A DNA stretch of 38,053 nt, from contig DAOVGM010000087.1 of the NCBI GenBank assembly GCA_030672365.1, positions 1 through 38,053 of the forward strand, given 5' to 3'. The notes under the pieces are model-generated. The model saw only the letters and a list, made by a program, of their open reading frames with translations, was not told where the DNA came from and searched no databases. Both the position numbers and the translations under genes were made by a program. Shown here piece by piece: positions 17,610 through 26,869 of this stretch (position 1 is the first letter of the stretch; the number at the start of each line of letters is the position of its first letter). The stretch comes from Methanomassiliicoccales archaeon (lineage in GTDB: Archaea; Thermoplasmatota; Thermoplasmata; SG8-5; JAGLSY01).

Positions 17610-18383
17610 ATGACGGAGATCGATGATGTCCTGGTGACTAGAAAAATCGTGGAGCGCTACTCGAGAGAATTCCAGGAGCTGGCCGATGTAGACGTGATTA
17701 TAGCCGGCGCCGGGCCTGCCGGACTGACTACGGCGAGATTGCTGGCCGAGGCAGGCAAGAAGGTCCTCATTTTGGAAAAGAAGCTAGCTCCCGGAGGAGG
17801 CATGTGGGGCGGGGGAATGACCTTCCCCATTGTAGTCATCCAACCTGCATCGAAACACCTTCTGGATGCTGTCGGTATTCGGACAGAGGACGCCGGCGAC
17901 GGCTACTACACCGCCGACTCCATCGAGTGCGTGACGAAGCTCTGCGCAGCTGCGCTGGACGCAGGTGCAAAGTTGTGGAACGCCATTTCCGTCGAGGATG
18001 TTATGATTCGAGAAAATCGTGTCACCGGCGTCGTGATAAATTGGGCTGCCATCACGGTTGCTGGTCTGCACGTAGACCCCCTGACCCTCGGGGCGAAGGT
18101 AGTCATCGATGCGACCGGTCATGACTCGGAGATTTGCCATGTCATCCAGCGAAAAGCAGGGAAGCTGGACACGCCCAGCGGTGAAATCGAGGGTGAAAAA
18201 TCGATGTGGGCCGAAATAGGAGAGAGAACGGTCGTCGAGAACACGCGGGAGGTGTATCCCGGTGTATACGTAATCGGCATGGCGGCCAACGCGGTCATGG
18301 GCGCGCCGCGCATGGGCCCTATATTCGGCGGAATGCTGCTTTCCGGGGAAAAGGCGGCAAAGATGATACTTGAGCGTCTCTGA
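17610..18383 (+). CDS. thi4: Archaeal Thi4-type thiazole synthase / ribulose-1,5-bisphosphate-forming family
   Basis: DVDVIIAGAGPAGLTTARLLAEAGKKVLILEKKLAPGGGMWGGGMTFP, DATGHDSEI (His where eukaryotic Thi4 has Cys), MGPIFGGMLLSGEKAA; Shine-Dalgarno ggggagtgat before ATG 17610. Confidence 0.92.
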   Translation: MTEIDDVLVTRKIVERYSREFQELADVDVIIAGAGPAGLTTARLLAEAGKKVLILEKKLAPGGGMWGGGMTFPIVVIQPASKHLLDAVGIRTEDAGDGYYTADSIECVTKLCAAALDAGAKLWNAISVEDVMIRENRVTGVVINWAAITVAGLHVDPLTLGAKVVIDATGHDSEICHVIQRKAGKLDTPSGEIEGEKSMWAEIGERTVVENTREVYPGVYVIGMAANAVMGAPRMGPIFGGMLLSGEKAAKMILERL

Positions 18384-18463
18384 AATATCCCAGTCATCTT
18401 GGCCAACCTACCAAATAATTATATATTCTGTGCTTTATACAGTCATAGCAAGGATGTGGATTT

Positions 18464-18844
18464 ATGTCCATGGTCGGGGAGTTAAAAAAGGAGCTAGAAA
18501 ACCTGAGCGAAAAGCACGGCATCGAGATTTCGGCAATCATTTCCAGAAGCGGTGTTCCTATTGCCTGGAATGTGCCTGATGAGTCGCAGGTAGAGACGTT
18601 TTCTACACTGTCTGCAACGATTCTCGGTGCATCGGAAGTAGTATATACTGGCTTGGGTAAAGAACCGCCAACGAAGATAATCGTTGAGTCAAAAAGCGGA
18701 ACGTTTTTGGCAGGCAGCATCAGCTCCAAGGCCCTTATCGCTGTGATCAGCAACTCGACCGACACGGAGGCAGTATGCAAATCCCTTGATGAGGCTACAA
18801 AAAACATAACGGAGGTTTTGGCCAATGCCCAGGGAAGCTTCTGA
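18464..18844 (+). CDS. Roadblock/LC7-domain protein
   Basis: LSEKHGIEISAIISRSGVPIAW... SATILGASEVVYTGLGKEPPTKIIVESKSGTFLAGSISSKALIAVI. Confidence 0.78.
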   Translation: MSMVGELKKELENLSEKHGIEISAIISRSGVPIAWNVPDESQVETFSTLSATILGASEVVYTGLGKEPPTKIIVESKSGTFLAGSISSKALIAVISNSTDTEAVCKSLDEATKNITEVLANAQGSF

Positions 18845-20366
18845 GCGCCACATACCCGAAGAGGTCAAATCGTTCTTTCAGCATAAAAGCGGCAGGTCGA
18901 TGATGGTCATCGGCGGAGCCGGCACAGGTAAGACCACGTTCGCGCTTCAATTGCTCGAAGAAATCGCCAAGCCAGAGAAGAGTTTTTACCTTACGACGAG
19001 GGTTTCCGACCAGGCCCTGTATTCACAATTTCCGTGGCTCGAAAGCGAGGACATGAAAAATAGGATCATCGATGCCAGCAGGATTTTCCTTTCGACGGTT
19101 TATACAGATGAGGAAGGAGGCGAACGCCCTGCCATTAGCAAGGAAGAGATGGAGCGTCTTTCCAGCGCGAAGGATTTTCTCAAATCCATCAACGACGAGC
19201 CGCTGGCTCCCCCGAGCAAAGTGGACCGCTCGCGGCTTTCGCTGCTTCTCGAAAGGAACCGCATGCCCGAAATCGAGCGAATCTACGACAAGGTCGATTC
19301 GATACTGCCCGAAAAAACGATGCTGGTCATCGACAGCATCGAGGGCATCACGAACAAATACGGGCTCGAGCCGGACGAGTTCATCACCTGCATTCAAAAG
19401 GATCTGGTCGAGGACTCGCACGTGGACACCGTGTTCGTCGTAGAGAAAGACAGCGAGCACGACCTGGGTTTTCTGGTAGATGGCATCATCCAGTTCGAGC
19501 ACGGCTTGCTGGAGGGCAGGAGAGTTCGCCAGATGAATTTGTTGAAGCTGAGGGCGACGGAAATCGCCCAGCCAGCATATATTATCACACTGAAGGACGG
19601 CAGGTTCATGAGTTTCGACCCGTTCGACGGCGCTCCTGGCACGGAGAAGGCACAGTGGCAGCCGATTCCGGACACGACAACGCATTACAGCACCGGCACG
19701 ACAGACCTCGATGAACTGCTGGCCGGCGGATATGCCAAGGGCAGTTACAACGTCATCGAGGTGGACGAGAACGTTTCCAATGAGGAATACTACTCGGTTG
19801 TCAGGCCGATCCTTCTCAACTTCATCTCGCAGGGAAAAGGCGTATTCGCAGTACTGACTGGCGGCGACCATGCAGAGTCGATGAAGAAAGACCTTACAAC
19901 TTACATTTCGGAGGACATCTTCGACAACTCGTTCAGGATCGCGGATTACTTCATTCACAAGTCAGATTCGCCGTACATCATGGCGCTGGGCACCCGTAAC
20001 AAGGAGGATGCGGTCCGCACCTGGAAGAGCAACCTGGAGTTTCTCAGAGGGCCGGATAACAAGCCCATAATCGATTTTACTGGCTTCGACACTCTCGAGT
20101 ATTTACAGGGCGGTGGCGTGGCGATAAAACAGCTTCTCGAGGCTGTAGCTAAGATTAAAATTTCGCAGGACATCGGCATCGGAATTTTGAAACCGGGGTT
20201 GAAACTCACCCAGGAAATCATGAACATGGCCGATACCTACCTCAAAATCACCGACATCAACAAATGCCCGTGCATCTACGGCATCAAGCCCAAGACGATA
20301 ATCTACGGCATCGTGGCAGATGCGGAAAAGGGCAGCCCGAACATCAAGCTGGTCCCCATAGTGTAA
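18825..20366 (+). CDS. RecA/KaiC-like ATPase, apparently two tandem domains with one canonical P-loop
   Basis: MMVIGGAGTGKTTFALQLLEEI; LVIDSIEGI; second domain STGTTDLDELLAGGYAKGSYNVIEVDENVS; overlaps the roadblock gene by 20 nt. Confidence 0.8.
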   Translation: MPREASERHIPEEVKSFFQHKSGRSMMVIGGAGTGKTTFALQLLEEIAKPEKSFYLTTRVSDQALYSQFPWLESEDMKNRIIDASRIFLSTVYTDEEGGERPAISKEEMERLSSAKDFLKSINDEPLAPPSKVDRSRLSLLLERNRMPEIERIYDKVDSILPEKTMLVIDSIEGITNKYGLEPDEFITCIQKDLVEDSHVDTVFVVEKDSEHDLGFLVDGIIQFEHGLLEGRRVRQMNLLKLRATEIAQPAYIITLKDGRFMSFDPFDGAPGTEKAQWQPIPDTTTHYSTGTTDLDELLAGGYAKGSYNVIEVDENVSNEEYYSVVRPILLNFISQGKGVFAVLTGGDHAESMKKDLTTYISEDIFDNSFRIADYFIHKSDSPYIMALGTRNKEDAVRTWKSNLEFLRGPDNKPIIDFTGFDTLEYLQGGGVAIKQLLEAVAKIKISQDIGIGILKPGLKLTQEIMNMADTYLKITDINKCPCIYGIKPKTIIYGIVADAEKGSPNIKLVPIV

Positions 20367-20438
20367 TCATCTTGGCCTATGGCCAAGCTTAAACAGCCTC
20401 TGCGAGTCTGTATATTCACATTCACTGGCTAAATCCTA

Positions 20439-22910
20439 CTACGCTTCGAGTTCTTTGATTTTCTGGTTGATTTCGCCGACCTCGTTCTTCGCGCCGACCA
20501 TCTCCAGCAAATCTTTGGCCATCATATAATTCTCGAGGGCCTCGCTCTTCTCCCCCATCGCCTCGTAGGTCCTTGCCAGGTCGATGTAGGTCGTACCGAG
20601 ATCGTAGGGAATGTCCAGCATCTCCAGAATGACTATGGATTTGTTGGAGTTCTCGATGGCCTTGTCCCACTCCTCCTTGAACCTGTAGATGATGCCGTAA
20701 TTCTTGAACACGCCGTTCATGCCTATCTTGTCGTCCAGCTCCTCACAAATCTTGAGTGCGCGGTCGCAGTATTCTTCGGCTGTGTCGTAATCTCCGAGAT
20801 TGGCCAGCGCTTCGGCCGAATTGAACAGTGCCCATGCCACGAAGTTCTTGTTTCCGATTTTCTCGGAGGCCTCCTTGCACTTCTCGAAAGAATCCAATGC
20901 CTTGTCAAAATCCCTCATTCGTAAGTAAGAATCGCCCATGTTGTTGTAAGCCCTGGCCAGCTCGTTAAAATCACCTACTTCTTCGAGGTGAGGGACGCTC
21001 TTCAAGTAATACTGCATGGCTTTGGTATGGTCACCCCAGTTGTTGTAGACGTTGCCCAGTTCGATGTGTGTCTTGGCCATGCTGGGATTGTCGCCTGCCT
21101 TCATCGAGAAGCTTATGCTCTCCTTGTAATGCTCGACCGCTTCGTTGTTCTCACCCTTTCGCCAGTGAACGTACCCGAGCCCTCTTTGCGCACCGGCCAG
21201 ACCGACCAAATTATCCGAATTCTCGAATATCACGATGACCTTCTCGTATAAATCTTCCGCTTGATTGAAATTACCTCTGAGCCGCGGGCTGTGCCCGAGG
21301 TAGAGCAGGGTCTCGCCCTCTGCTGCTTTATCTTCTAATTTCCTGCTGAATTGAAGGGCTGTTTCTAAGTTCGGAATCGCAGAGCTAGAATCCCCGAGGG
21401 CATAATGTAAATTGCCTATTTTTGTAGAGAGGGAAAGGGTCTCGCGCGGAACGTCGATTTCCGCATCGCTGCCGATGAAATTGAGATTTCGAATGGCAGA
21501 GCTGAAGTATTCTATTGCGTCCTCAAAGGCGAACGAACGCATCGCCTTCTCTCCTGCCTGGACAGAATATTCGTGCGATTTCATGAAGTCCTTGCCAAAC
21601 GTGAAGTGCTTGGCCAGACTGAAAATCACGTCGTCGGTTCTTCCGTGGTAGAGGCGTTCGATGATTTCTCCGACCTTCTTGTGGAGAACCCGCGTCCGGC
21701 TCTTGCTCATGCCCTCGTAGATGACCACGCGGGTCTGCTTGTGACCGAATATGAATATTTCTTCATCGGGACGGGATGTGTCCTCCTTGATAATATCGAG
21801 CTCGTTGAGGTGGTCCAGTATATCCAGCAATTCCTCGCTGTCCATCTCCGTGACCTGCTGCAGAACGTCGAACTGAAACCGCGTTCCGATGACCGAGGCG
21901 AACCTCAGGGCCTTCTTCGTTCTCTCGTCCATTCGGGCGATCCTGTGGCTTATGACGTCCTTTATGCTCGTAGGAATTCGCACGGAAGAAAGATCGACGC
22001 CAGCATCCCAGATGTGAGCGTGTCGGCGGATGATGCCCTCGTCCATGAGTGACTTTAAAACTTCTTCGATGAAGAACGGATTTCCCTCGCTCATGTCATA
22101 TAGCTTTTTCAGGAAACCTTCAGGAGCCTCCTCGACTTCCAGTATCGATTTCACCATCTCAGCGACGTCCTCCGGCGACAGATTGGCCAGGTTTATAGTA
22201 GAATACAATTTTTCCTGCCTCAATCGCCTGAGCATCTGGGTCAATTGATGCTCCTCGCCGGGAACAATATCCAGTTCCGCAGGTCTGTAAGCGCATACGA
22301 TCAGAACTCTGGATTCCTTGATGTTCCTGGCCACGTAGAAAAGCAACTGGAGGGTGGCACTGTCAGCCCACTGGAGGTCGTCGAGGAAAAGAAGAAGCGG
22401 ATTCTCTTTTGAAGTGTCGATGATTATTTGTAATATGGTGTTGAACATCTTGTCCCTCTGGCTCTGGATGTCGATGGTTGCGATTTCCGAAGCTTCCGTT
22501 TTCGCCATCGGGAGAAGCCCGAGCGGCAAGTCGGAGGATTCGTCCGCGTAGCCGTCGCCTGTCGAGTTATCGACGCTCATCATGCCTACGGGCATTCCGG
22601 ATTCGTACTCGCTGGCTTCAGGTTTTTTCTGGACCTTGAGCTTGTATTTGAGGGCATCGATGAAAGGCAGATAGGGGTCTGCATGCTGCTGTGAAATGCT
22701 ACGTCCGATAAGAAACTGGAATCCCTCTTCCCTGGATTGCTGGCCAACCTGATGAATGAGCCGTGTTTTGCCGATTCCCGACTCCCCCGTGACAAAAACA
22801 AGGCGGCCGATGCCGTCCTTCGCTTCCTTGCAGTAGGTGCTCAATTCCTCGATTTCCTTCTGCCTGTTGATGAATTTGGTCGTCATCTCGATGTCTGGGT
22901 CTTGCTGCAT
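20439..22910 (-). CDS. STAND-type AAA ATPase with C-terminal TPR array
   Basis: FVTGESGIGKTRLIHQVGQQ; LLLFLDDLQWADSATLQLLFYVARNI; multiple TPRs (AYNNMGDSYLRMRDFDKALDSFEKCKEASEKIG). Confidence 0.9.
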   Translation of the reverse strand: MQQDPDIEMTTKFINRQKEIEELSTYCKEAKDGIGRLVFVTGESGIGKTRLIHQVGQQSREEGFQFLIGRSISQQHADPYLPFIDALKYKLKVQKKPEASEYESGMPVGMMSVDNSTGDGYADESSDLPLGLLPMAKTEASEIATIDIQSQRDKMFNTILQIIIDTSKENPLLLFLDDLQWADSATLQLLFYVARNIKESRVLIVCAYRPAELDIVPGEEHQLTQMLRRLRQEKLYSTINLANLSPEDVAEMVKSILEVEEAPEGFLKKLYDMSEGNPFFIEEVLKSLMDEGIIRRHAHIWDAGVDLSSVRIPTSIKDVISHRIARMDERTKKALRFASVIGTRFQFDVLQQVTEMDSEELLDILDHLNELDIIKEDTSRPDEEIFIFGHKQTRVVIYEGMSKSRTRVLHKKVGEIIERLYHGRTDDVIFSLAKHFTFGKDFMKSHEYSVQAGEKAMRSFAFEDAIEYFSSAIRNLNFIGSDAEIDVPRETLSLSTKIGNLHYALGDSSSAIPNLETALQFSRKLEDKAAEGETLLYLGHSPRLRGNFNQAEDLYEKVIVIFENSDNLVGLAGAQRGLGYVHWRKGENNEAVEHYKESISFSMKAGDNPSMAKTHIELGNVYNNWGDHTKAMQYYLKSVPHLEEVGDFNELARAYNNMGDSYLRMRDFDKALDSFEKCKEASEKIGNKNFVAWALFNSAEALANLGDYDTAEEYCDRALKICEELDDKIGMNGVFKNYGIIYRFKEEWDKAIENSNKSIVILEMLDIPYDLGTTYIDLARTYEAMGEKSEALENYMMAKDLLEMVGAKNEVGEINQKIKELEA

Positions 22911-22984
22911 CAGGTTTCTCCCCGGTAAGGATACAGTAATAACAATTAATATTAATACTAAACGGAGAATCGCCCATAGAATAT

Positions 22985-23068
22985 GCAGGGATACCCGAGC
23001 TTGGCCAAAGGGGCAAGGCTTAGGACCTTGTGGTTAGTCCTTCGCCGGTTCAAATCCGGCTCCCTGCA
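22985..23068 (+). tRNA. tRNA-Leu (anticodon UAG)
   Basis: Acceptor GCAGGGA/TCCCTGC; anticodon arm CAAGG-CTTAGGA-CCTTG; T-arm GCCGG-TTCAAAT-CCGGC; long class-II variable arm; A73. Confidence 0.93.
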
Positions 23069-23209
23069 TTTTCCCTTTATAGGATTTGACATAATGCCGT
23101 CGTATGCCCATCGTATTACTAGCAAATGAACGCGGAGGGCGCACCTCTGCGAAATCGGGCATATGGCCGATGGAACAGAAACATACAGCCAACAGGATGA
23201 TTGTTTCTG

Positions 23210-23221
23210 CGGCTCCCTGCA
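23210..23221 (+). repeat. 12-bp direct repeat of the tRNA-Leu 3' end (cggctccctgca)
   Basis: Identical to tRNA positions 23057-23068; 153 bp apart. Confidence 0.7.
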
Positions 23222-23246
23222 CTTCCAATCCTGAACTTCTCCAGCC

Positions 23247-24497
23247 TCAGATGTCCTTCTTTCGCATCAGCCAGAGGGTTGCCAGAAATGACAAAATAGC
23301 CATGAGTAATAGCCAGGCAAATGTCGAGGTTGCGGTCATCCACTCAGGGGAGTCCATGCTGAAACCCTGGAACTGGGTGATTCCGAACAAAAGCATCCCG
23401 CCCATCTGGTAGGTGTCCATAAAGCTAAGGTGCTCGACTATCCAGACCCAATCGGGAAACTGGATATTGCCGGTCATCAATTCGCTGAAATCGCCGCCCA
23501 TGGCCGCCCATACACCCATGACGATAATTCCGATTATCATGCCGCTGAACCAGAGGAAGATTCCGCCGCCCATTGCGGTCGACCTTTTCTTGGCCAGCGT
23601 TGACATAAGGATGGCAAATCCTAGGAACACCATCGTGAAGATGAATGTGCCGAACATGAAGAGGATGTAAGCGGTCCATTTGGCGCTGGTCGCCATCAGG
23701 CCGATGATGAGGCCAGATACTCCCATGCCGACGAAAATCGTGGTGAAGAGGACTGCCCCCAGACCGATGAACTTGCCGATGACTACGTCCTCCCTGGACA
23801 CCGGACAGCTCAGGACAACAGATAGTGAGCCGTTCTCGCGCTCTCCGATTATTGTTCCGTAGCCGAGCATGATCGCGATTATAGGCAGCAAAATGGATGT
23901 TATGCTGACCATTCCCAGCACCGTACTTTCGAAGCCTTTGAAACCGACCCCGATATCCGGAGCCTCTATCTTTATCCACGTCCCTTCGTAGTTGACCAGG
24001 ACGTTATTGACCTCCCAGGCGCTGTTGCCGTCCAGCGATGTGTTTCCGGCGACTGCGACCATGTAAAGGTCACCGTTCGTTCCGTTAGCCCCGTTATCAC
24101 CCAAAGGCGGGAAGTTCGAACTGGCATCCCAGACACCCGCGAAGGACAGTCGCTGCCAGCTGTCGCCTATGTTGACAACCCAATCACCCGGCATCCATTG
24201 TATTTCAACGCCGTCGAAGGTCACGTTCCCTCCGACAGAGACGACATATGCGTCCCAGCTGGCCCCGCCCTCGCCGTTGTCACCGAGCAACGGCACGTTC
24301 ATGCTAGCGTTCCATTCCCCTTTTGGCGTGACCTCGCCTATCGAAGTAGCGGTCGCACTGAGTGAGAAATACGAAATGACCAGCGTGAGAATGAGGAAAA
24401 TTACGGTGAGCGTAATCATCCACTTGTTCCTCACATTGTCCATGTACTCCTTCTTGGCAATGCCGAACACCTTGTCCTTGTGGATGTTCGAAATCAT
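23247..24497 (-). CDS. ABC-2 type transporter permease with large extracytoplasmic insertion after TM1
   Basis: TM1 WMITLTVIFLILTLVISYFSLS; ABC-2 core GTIIGERENGSLSVVLSCPVSREDVVIGKFIG; internal tandem repeat between TM1 and TM2. Confidence 0.9.
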   Translation of the reverse strand: MISNIHKDKVFGIAKKEYMDNVRNKWMITLTVIFLILTLVISYFSLSATATSIGEVTPKGEWNASMNVPLLGDNGEGGASWDAYVVSVGGNVTFDGVEIQWMPGDWVVNIGDSWQRLSFAGVWDASSNFPPLGDNGANGTNGDLYMVAVAGNTSLDGNSAWEVNNVLVNYEGTWIKIEAPDIGVGFKGFESTVLGMVSITSILLPIIAIMLGYGTIIGERENGSLSVVLSCPVSREDVVIGKFIGLGAVLFTTIFVGMGVSGLIIGLMATSAKWTAYILFMFGTFIFTMVFLGFAILMSTLAKKRSTAMGGGIFLWFSGMIIGIIVMGVWAAMGGDFSELMTGNIQFPDWVWIVEHLSFMDTYQMGGMLLFGITQFQGFSMDSPEWMTATSTFAWLLLMAILSFLATLWLMRKKDI

Positions 24498-25528
24498 GCG
24501 TCCACCTCCTCGTCAGAGGGTACTGGCTCGGCAAAAGACGGCTCTTCCGGCTCCTCCATTTTAGGCTTCTTCTTATCTACCTGTATGCCGCCTGCCGTGG
24601 CTTCATCACCGATGTAACCGAGGAAGGCATCTTCAAGTGATGGCTCCTCTGTTTTGAAATCCAATATTTCGTAGCCAGCTTGCTCGATAATATGTAAAAC
24701 CTTCGTCTTTTCGGTCTTTTCAACTGATACTGTTATCTGATTTCCGGCGACGGTGACATCCGAGAATCCGCCGGCCCTCAGGAGCTGGCCGACAACATCT
24801 CCGTCCTTCGCAACCCTCAAAATGAGATGGGGTTTGAGCTGAATGCCGTCACTGATGTTCTCAACTGTATCTTCGATGACCAGCTGGCCCCTGTTCAGGA
24901 TTGCCACCTTGTTGCAGAGTTCCTGCACTTCGAAAAGAAGGTGGGATGAGAAGAAGACGGTCGTGCCTTTCGCAGACATCTCCAAAATGATGTCCTTCAG
25001 TACCCTGGCCCATCTCGGGTCAAGGCCGGATGTGGGCTCGTCGAGAATTAACAAATGCGGGTCACCCAACAATGACTGGGCAACTCCGAGAAGCTGGACC
25101 ATCCCCTTTGAAAATGTGCCGACCTTGGCATCGCGCCACGACTCCAGCCCGACCTTCTTCAGCAGCTCGTCGCACTGGCCCTTGTCAACCCCCTTGAGCT
25201 CTGCGAAGAACTCCATCGTCTGGTATGCGGTCAGATTCCTGTAGAACTGGGCCCGCTCCGGCAGGTAGCCTATACCGACCCTCGCTTCCACCCCTACTTC
25301 GGACGTGTCCATGCCATTGAGATAAACCTTGCCAGCATCCTGATTAAGAAGACCCAGGATGGCCTTGATTGTCGTCGTTTTACCGGCTCCGTTGGGCCCC
25401 AGAAACCCATAGATGTCGCCCTTCCTGACATTCAAAGAAACACCGTTCACGGCCTTCACGGTCTTGAAACTCTTGTGAAGGTCCACAGTACGAATCATAA
25501 ACTCTGGCATCGAATCTGGCTCGGTCAT
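24494..25528 (-). CDS. ABC transporter ATP-binding protein
   Basis: GFLGPNGAGKTTTIKAILGLL, LLGVAQSLLGDPHLLILDEPTSGLDPRW. Confidence 0.96.
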   Translation of the reverse strand: MTEPDSMPEFMIRTVDLHKSFKTVKAVNGVSLNVRKGDIYGFLGPNGAGKTTTIKAILGLLNQDAGKVYLNGMDTSEVGVEARVGIGYLPERAQFYRNLTAYQTMEFFAELKGVDKGQCDELLKKVGLESWRDAKVGTFSKGMVQLLGVAQSLLGDPHLLILDEPTSGLDPRWARVLKDIILEMSAKGTTVFFSSHLLFEVQELCNKVAILNRGQLVIEDTVENISDGIQLKPHLILRVAKDGDVVGQLLRAGGFSDVTVAGNQITVSVEKTEKTKVLHIIEQAGYEILDFKTEEPSLEDAFLGYIGDEATAGGIQVDKKKPKMEEPEEPSFAEPVPSDEEVDA

Positions 25529-25599
25529 GTTATCAGCCCCCAGTTATGCAAATGAGTATAAAAGGATTTTCTGGGGTTTCCCAGACATTCACCCTTTCG

Positions 25600-25746
25600 T
25601 GCGTCACGAGCAGGGCACAGGGGGATGGGTGTGCCCAGCGCAGGGACGCAAGGGTGGGGGGAGCATGAATTGAATGGGGTGGGTAGCGAGCCGGAAAAAA
25701 GCGCAGTGGCGCAAGGGCGGGGGGCTATCCAAAAATATGGGGCGGG
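25600..25746 (+). repeat. Structured G-run element copy D, with two G-run motifs
   Basis: TGCGTC-ac-GAGCA-GGGCACA-GGGGGATGGG-TGTGCCC-AGCGCA-gg-GACGCA; G-run motifs 25652-25683 and 25715-25746, the second abutting the mtnP stop codon. Confidence 0.85.
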
Positions 25747-26538
25747 TTAGAATCCTGCTTCGTCAAGGTGAGCACGACATTCCTTACATTCCACATCAGC
25801 CAGTCTTCCGATAGCGGCCTCGATGATTGTCTGTATCTTGCCGGCATTCTCCTTCATCGTCCTGATGACCTCGGAGACATTCACCGGCTTCTCTGCCCAG
25901 ACATCGTAATCGGTTATCATCGACAAGTTCGCATAGCATATTCCAAGTTCGCGGGCCAGCTGTGCTTCGGGAACCCCTGTCATCCCGATTATGTCGGCGT
26001 AGTTCCGGAACATCTTGGACTCGGCGCGCGTCGAGAATCGCGGACCCGCAATCACGACCATCGTGCCTGTCGGGTGATGTGGTATGTTCTGTTCCTCACA
26101 GATGCCGGCCAGCATTTTTCGGAGGGACTCACAGTACGGGTCTGCGACCGATACGTGGACGACCTCCGGGCCGTCGTAGAATGTAAGCTCGCGGCCCCTC
26201 GTCCAGTCTATGAACTGGTCGGCCAGGCATATCTCTCCTGGCCTATAATCTTCTCTTAGCGAGCCCACGGCGGAGGGGCAGATCAGCTTGTCCACGCCGA
26301 GCTCCTTGAAGCCCCAGATGTTCGCCCGGTAGTTGATTTTGTGGGGCGGTGTCTTGTGGCCTGGCCCGTGTCTTGGGAGGAATATGACCTCGGCCTTGCC
26401 GGCTCCGCCGACCTCACCTAGGATGTACTCGCCGGATGGCTTTCCGTAAGGTGTTTCGATGGATTTTCTTCCGACCTCATTGAAGAAGCCAGCATCCGCA
26501 ATTCCGCTGCCGCCGATGATGCCTACCTTGACAGTCAT
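25747..26538 (-). CDS. mtnP: S-methyl-5'-thioadenosine phosphorylase
   Basis: MTVKVGIIGGSGIADAGFF, IFLPRHGPGHKTPPHKINYRANIWGFKELGVDKLICPSAVGSL, TMVVIAGPRFSTRAESKMFRNY. Confidence 0.94.
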   Translation of the reverse strand: MTVKVGIIGGSGIADAGFFNEVGRKSIETPYGKPSGEYILGEVGGAGKAEVIFLPRHGPGHKTPPHKINYRANIWGFKELGVDKLICPSAVGSLREDYRPGEICLADQFIDWTRGRELTFYDGPEVVHVSVADPYCESLRKMLAGICEEQNIPHHPTGTMVVIAGPRFSTRAESKMFRNYADIIGMTGVPEAQLARELGICYANLSMITDYDVWAEKPVNVSEVIRTMKENAGKIQTIIEAAIGRLADVECKECRAHLDEAGF

Positions 26539-26603
26539 GTTATCACGATGCAGAATGCGTAAGACGATAAAATCGTTTGGATTCCACAACCGTTAAGTAG
26601 TAT

Positions 26604-26847
26604 GCTGGCATCCGTCGACGCTTGAGGTGAATGATATGTTGTTATTAGACACAGAAACTCGAAAATGCCAGCAATCGAATGCGCCGCGAGGGGCGTGTCT
26701 GGCCCCTCGGTTCCGGAGGACCCTTCAGAGGGAAATCTACCGCCAGAGAGCGGAGTCCTCCGAGCTAAATCGTATGAAGCGATATATGGGGGATGACCCC
26801 ACCAAGCCGAAACCTCATTGGTGGATTACTTGGTAATCCATTTTTTT
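26604..26847 (+). ncRNA. Candidate structured small RNA with intrinsic-type terminator (alternatively a 69-aa small-protein gene)
   Basis: GCTGGCAT(26604)/ATGCCAGC(26665); CGAGGGGC-N7-GCCCCTCG(26687-26709); CGGAGGAC...GTCCTCCG(26714-26762) enclosing CCGC-cagaga-GCGG; TGGATTAC-ttg-GTAATCCA-TTTTTTT(26822-26847). Confidence 0.5.
26822..26847 (+). terminator. 8-bp hairpin plus T7 terminator
   Basis: TGGATTAC-ttg-GTAATCCA followed by TTTTTTT. Confidence 0.75.
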
Positions 26848-26869
26848 CTATAATGAAACTTCCAGTCGA

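Noticed and set aside
26604-26847. RNase P RNA or SRP RNA
   Set aside because: ACAGAAA-like and GGAGGA strings occur but in the wrong order, and the expected conserved cores are missing
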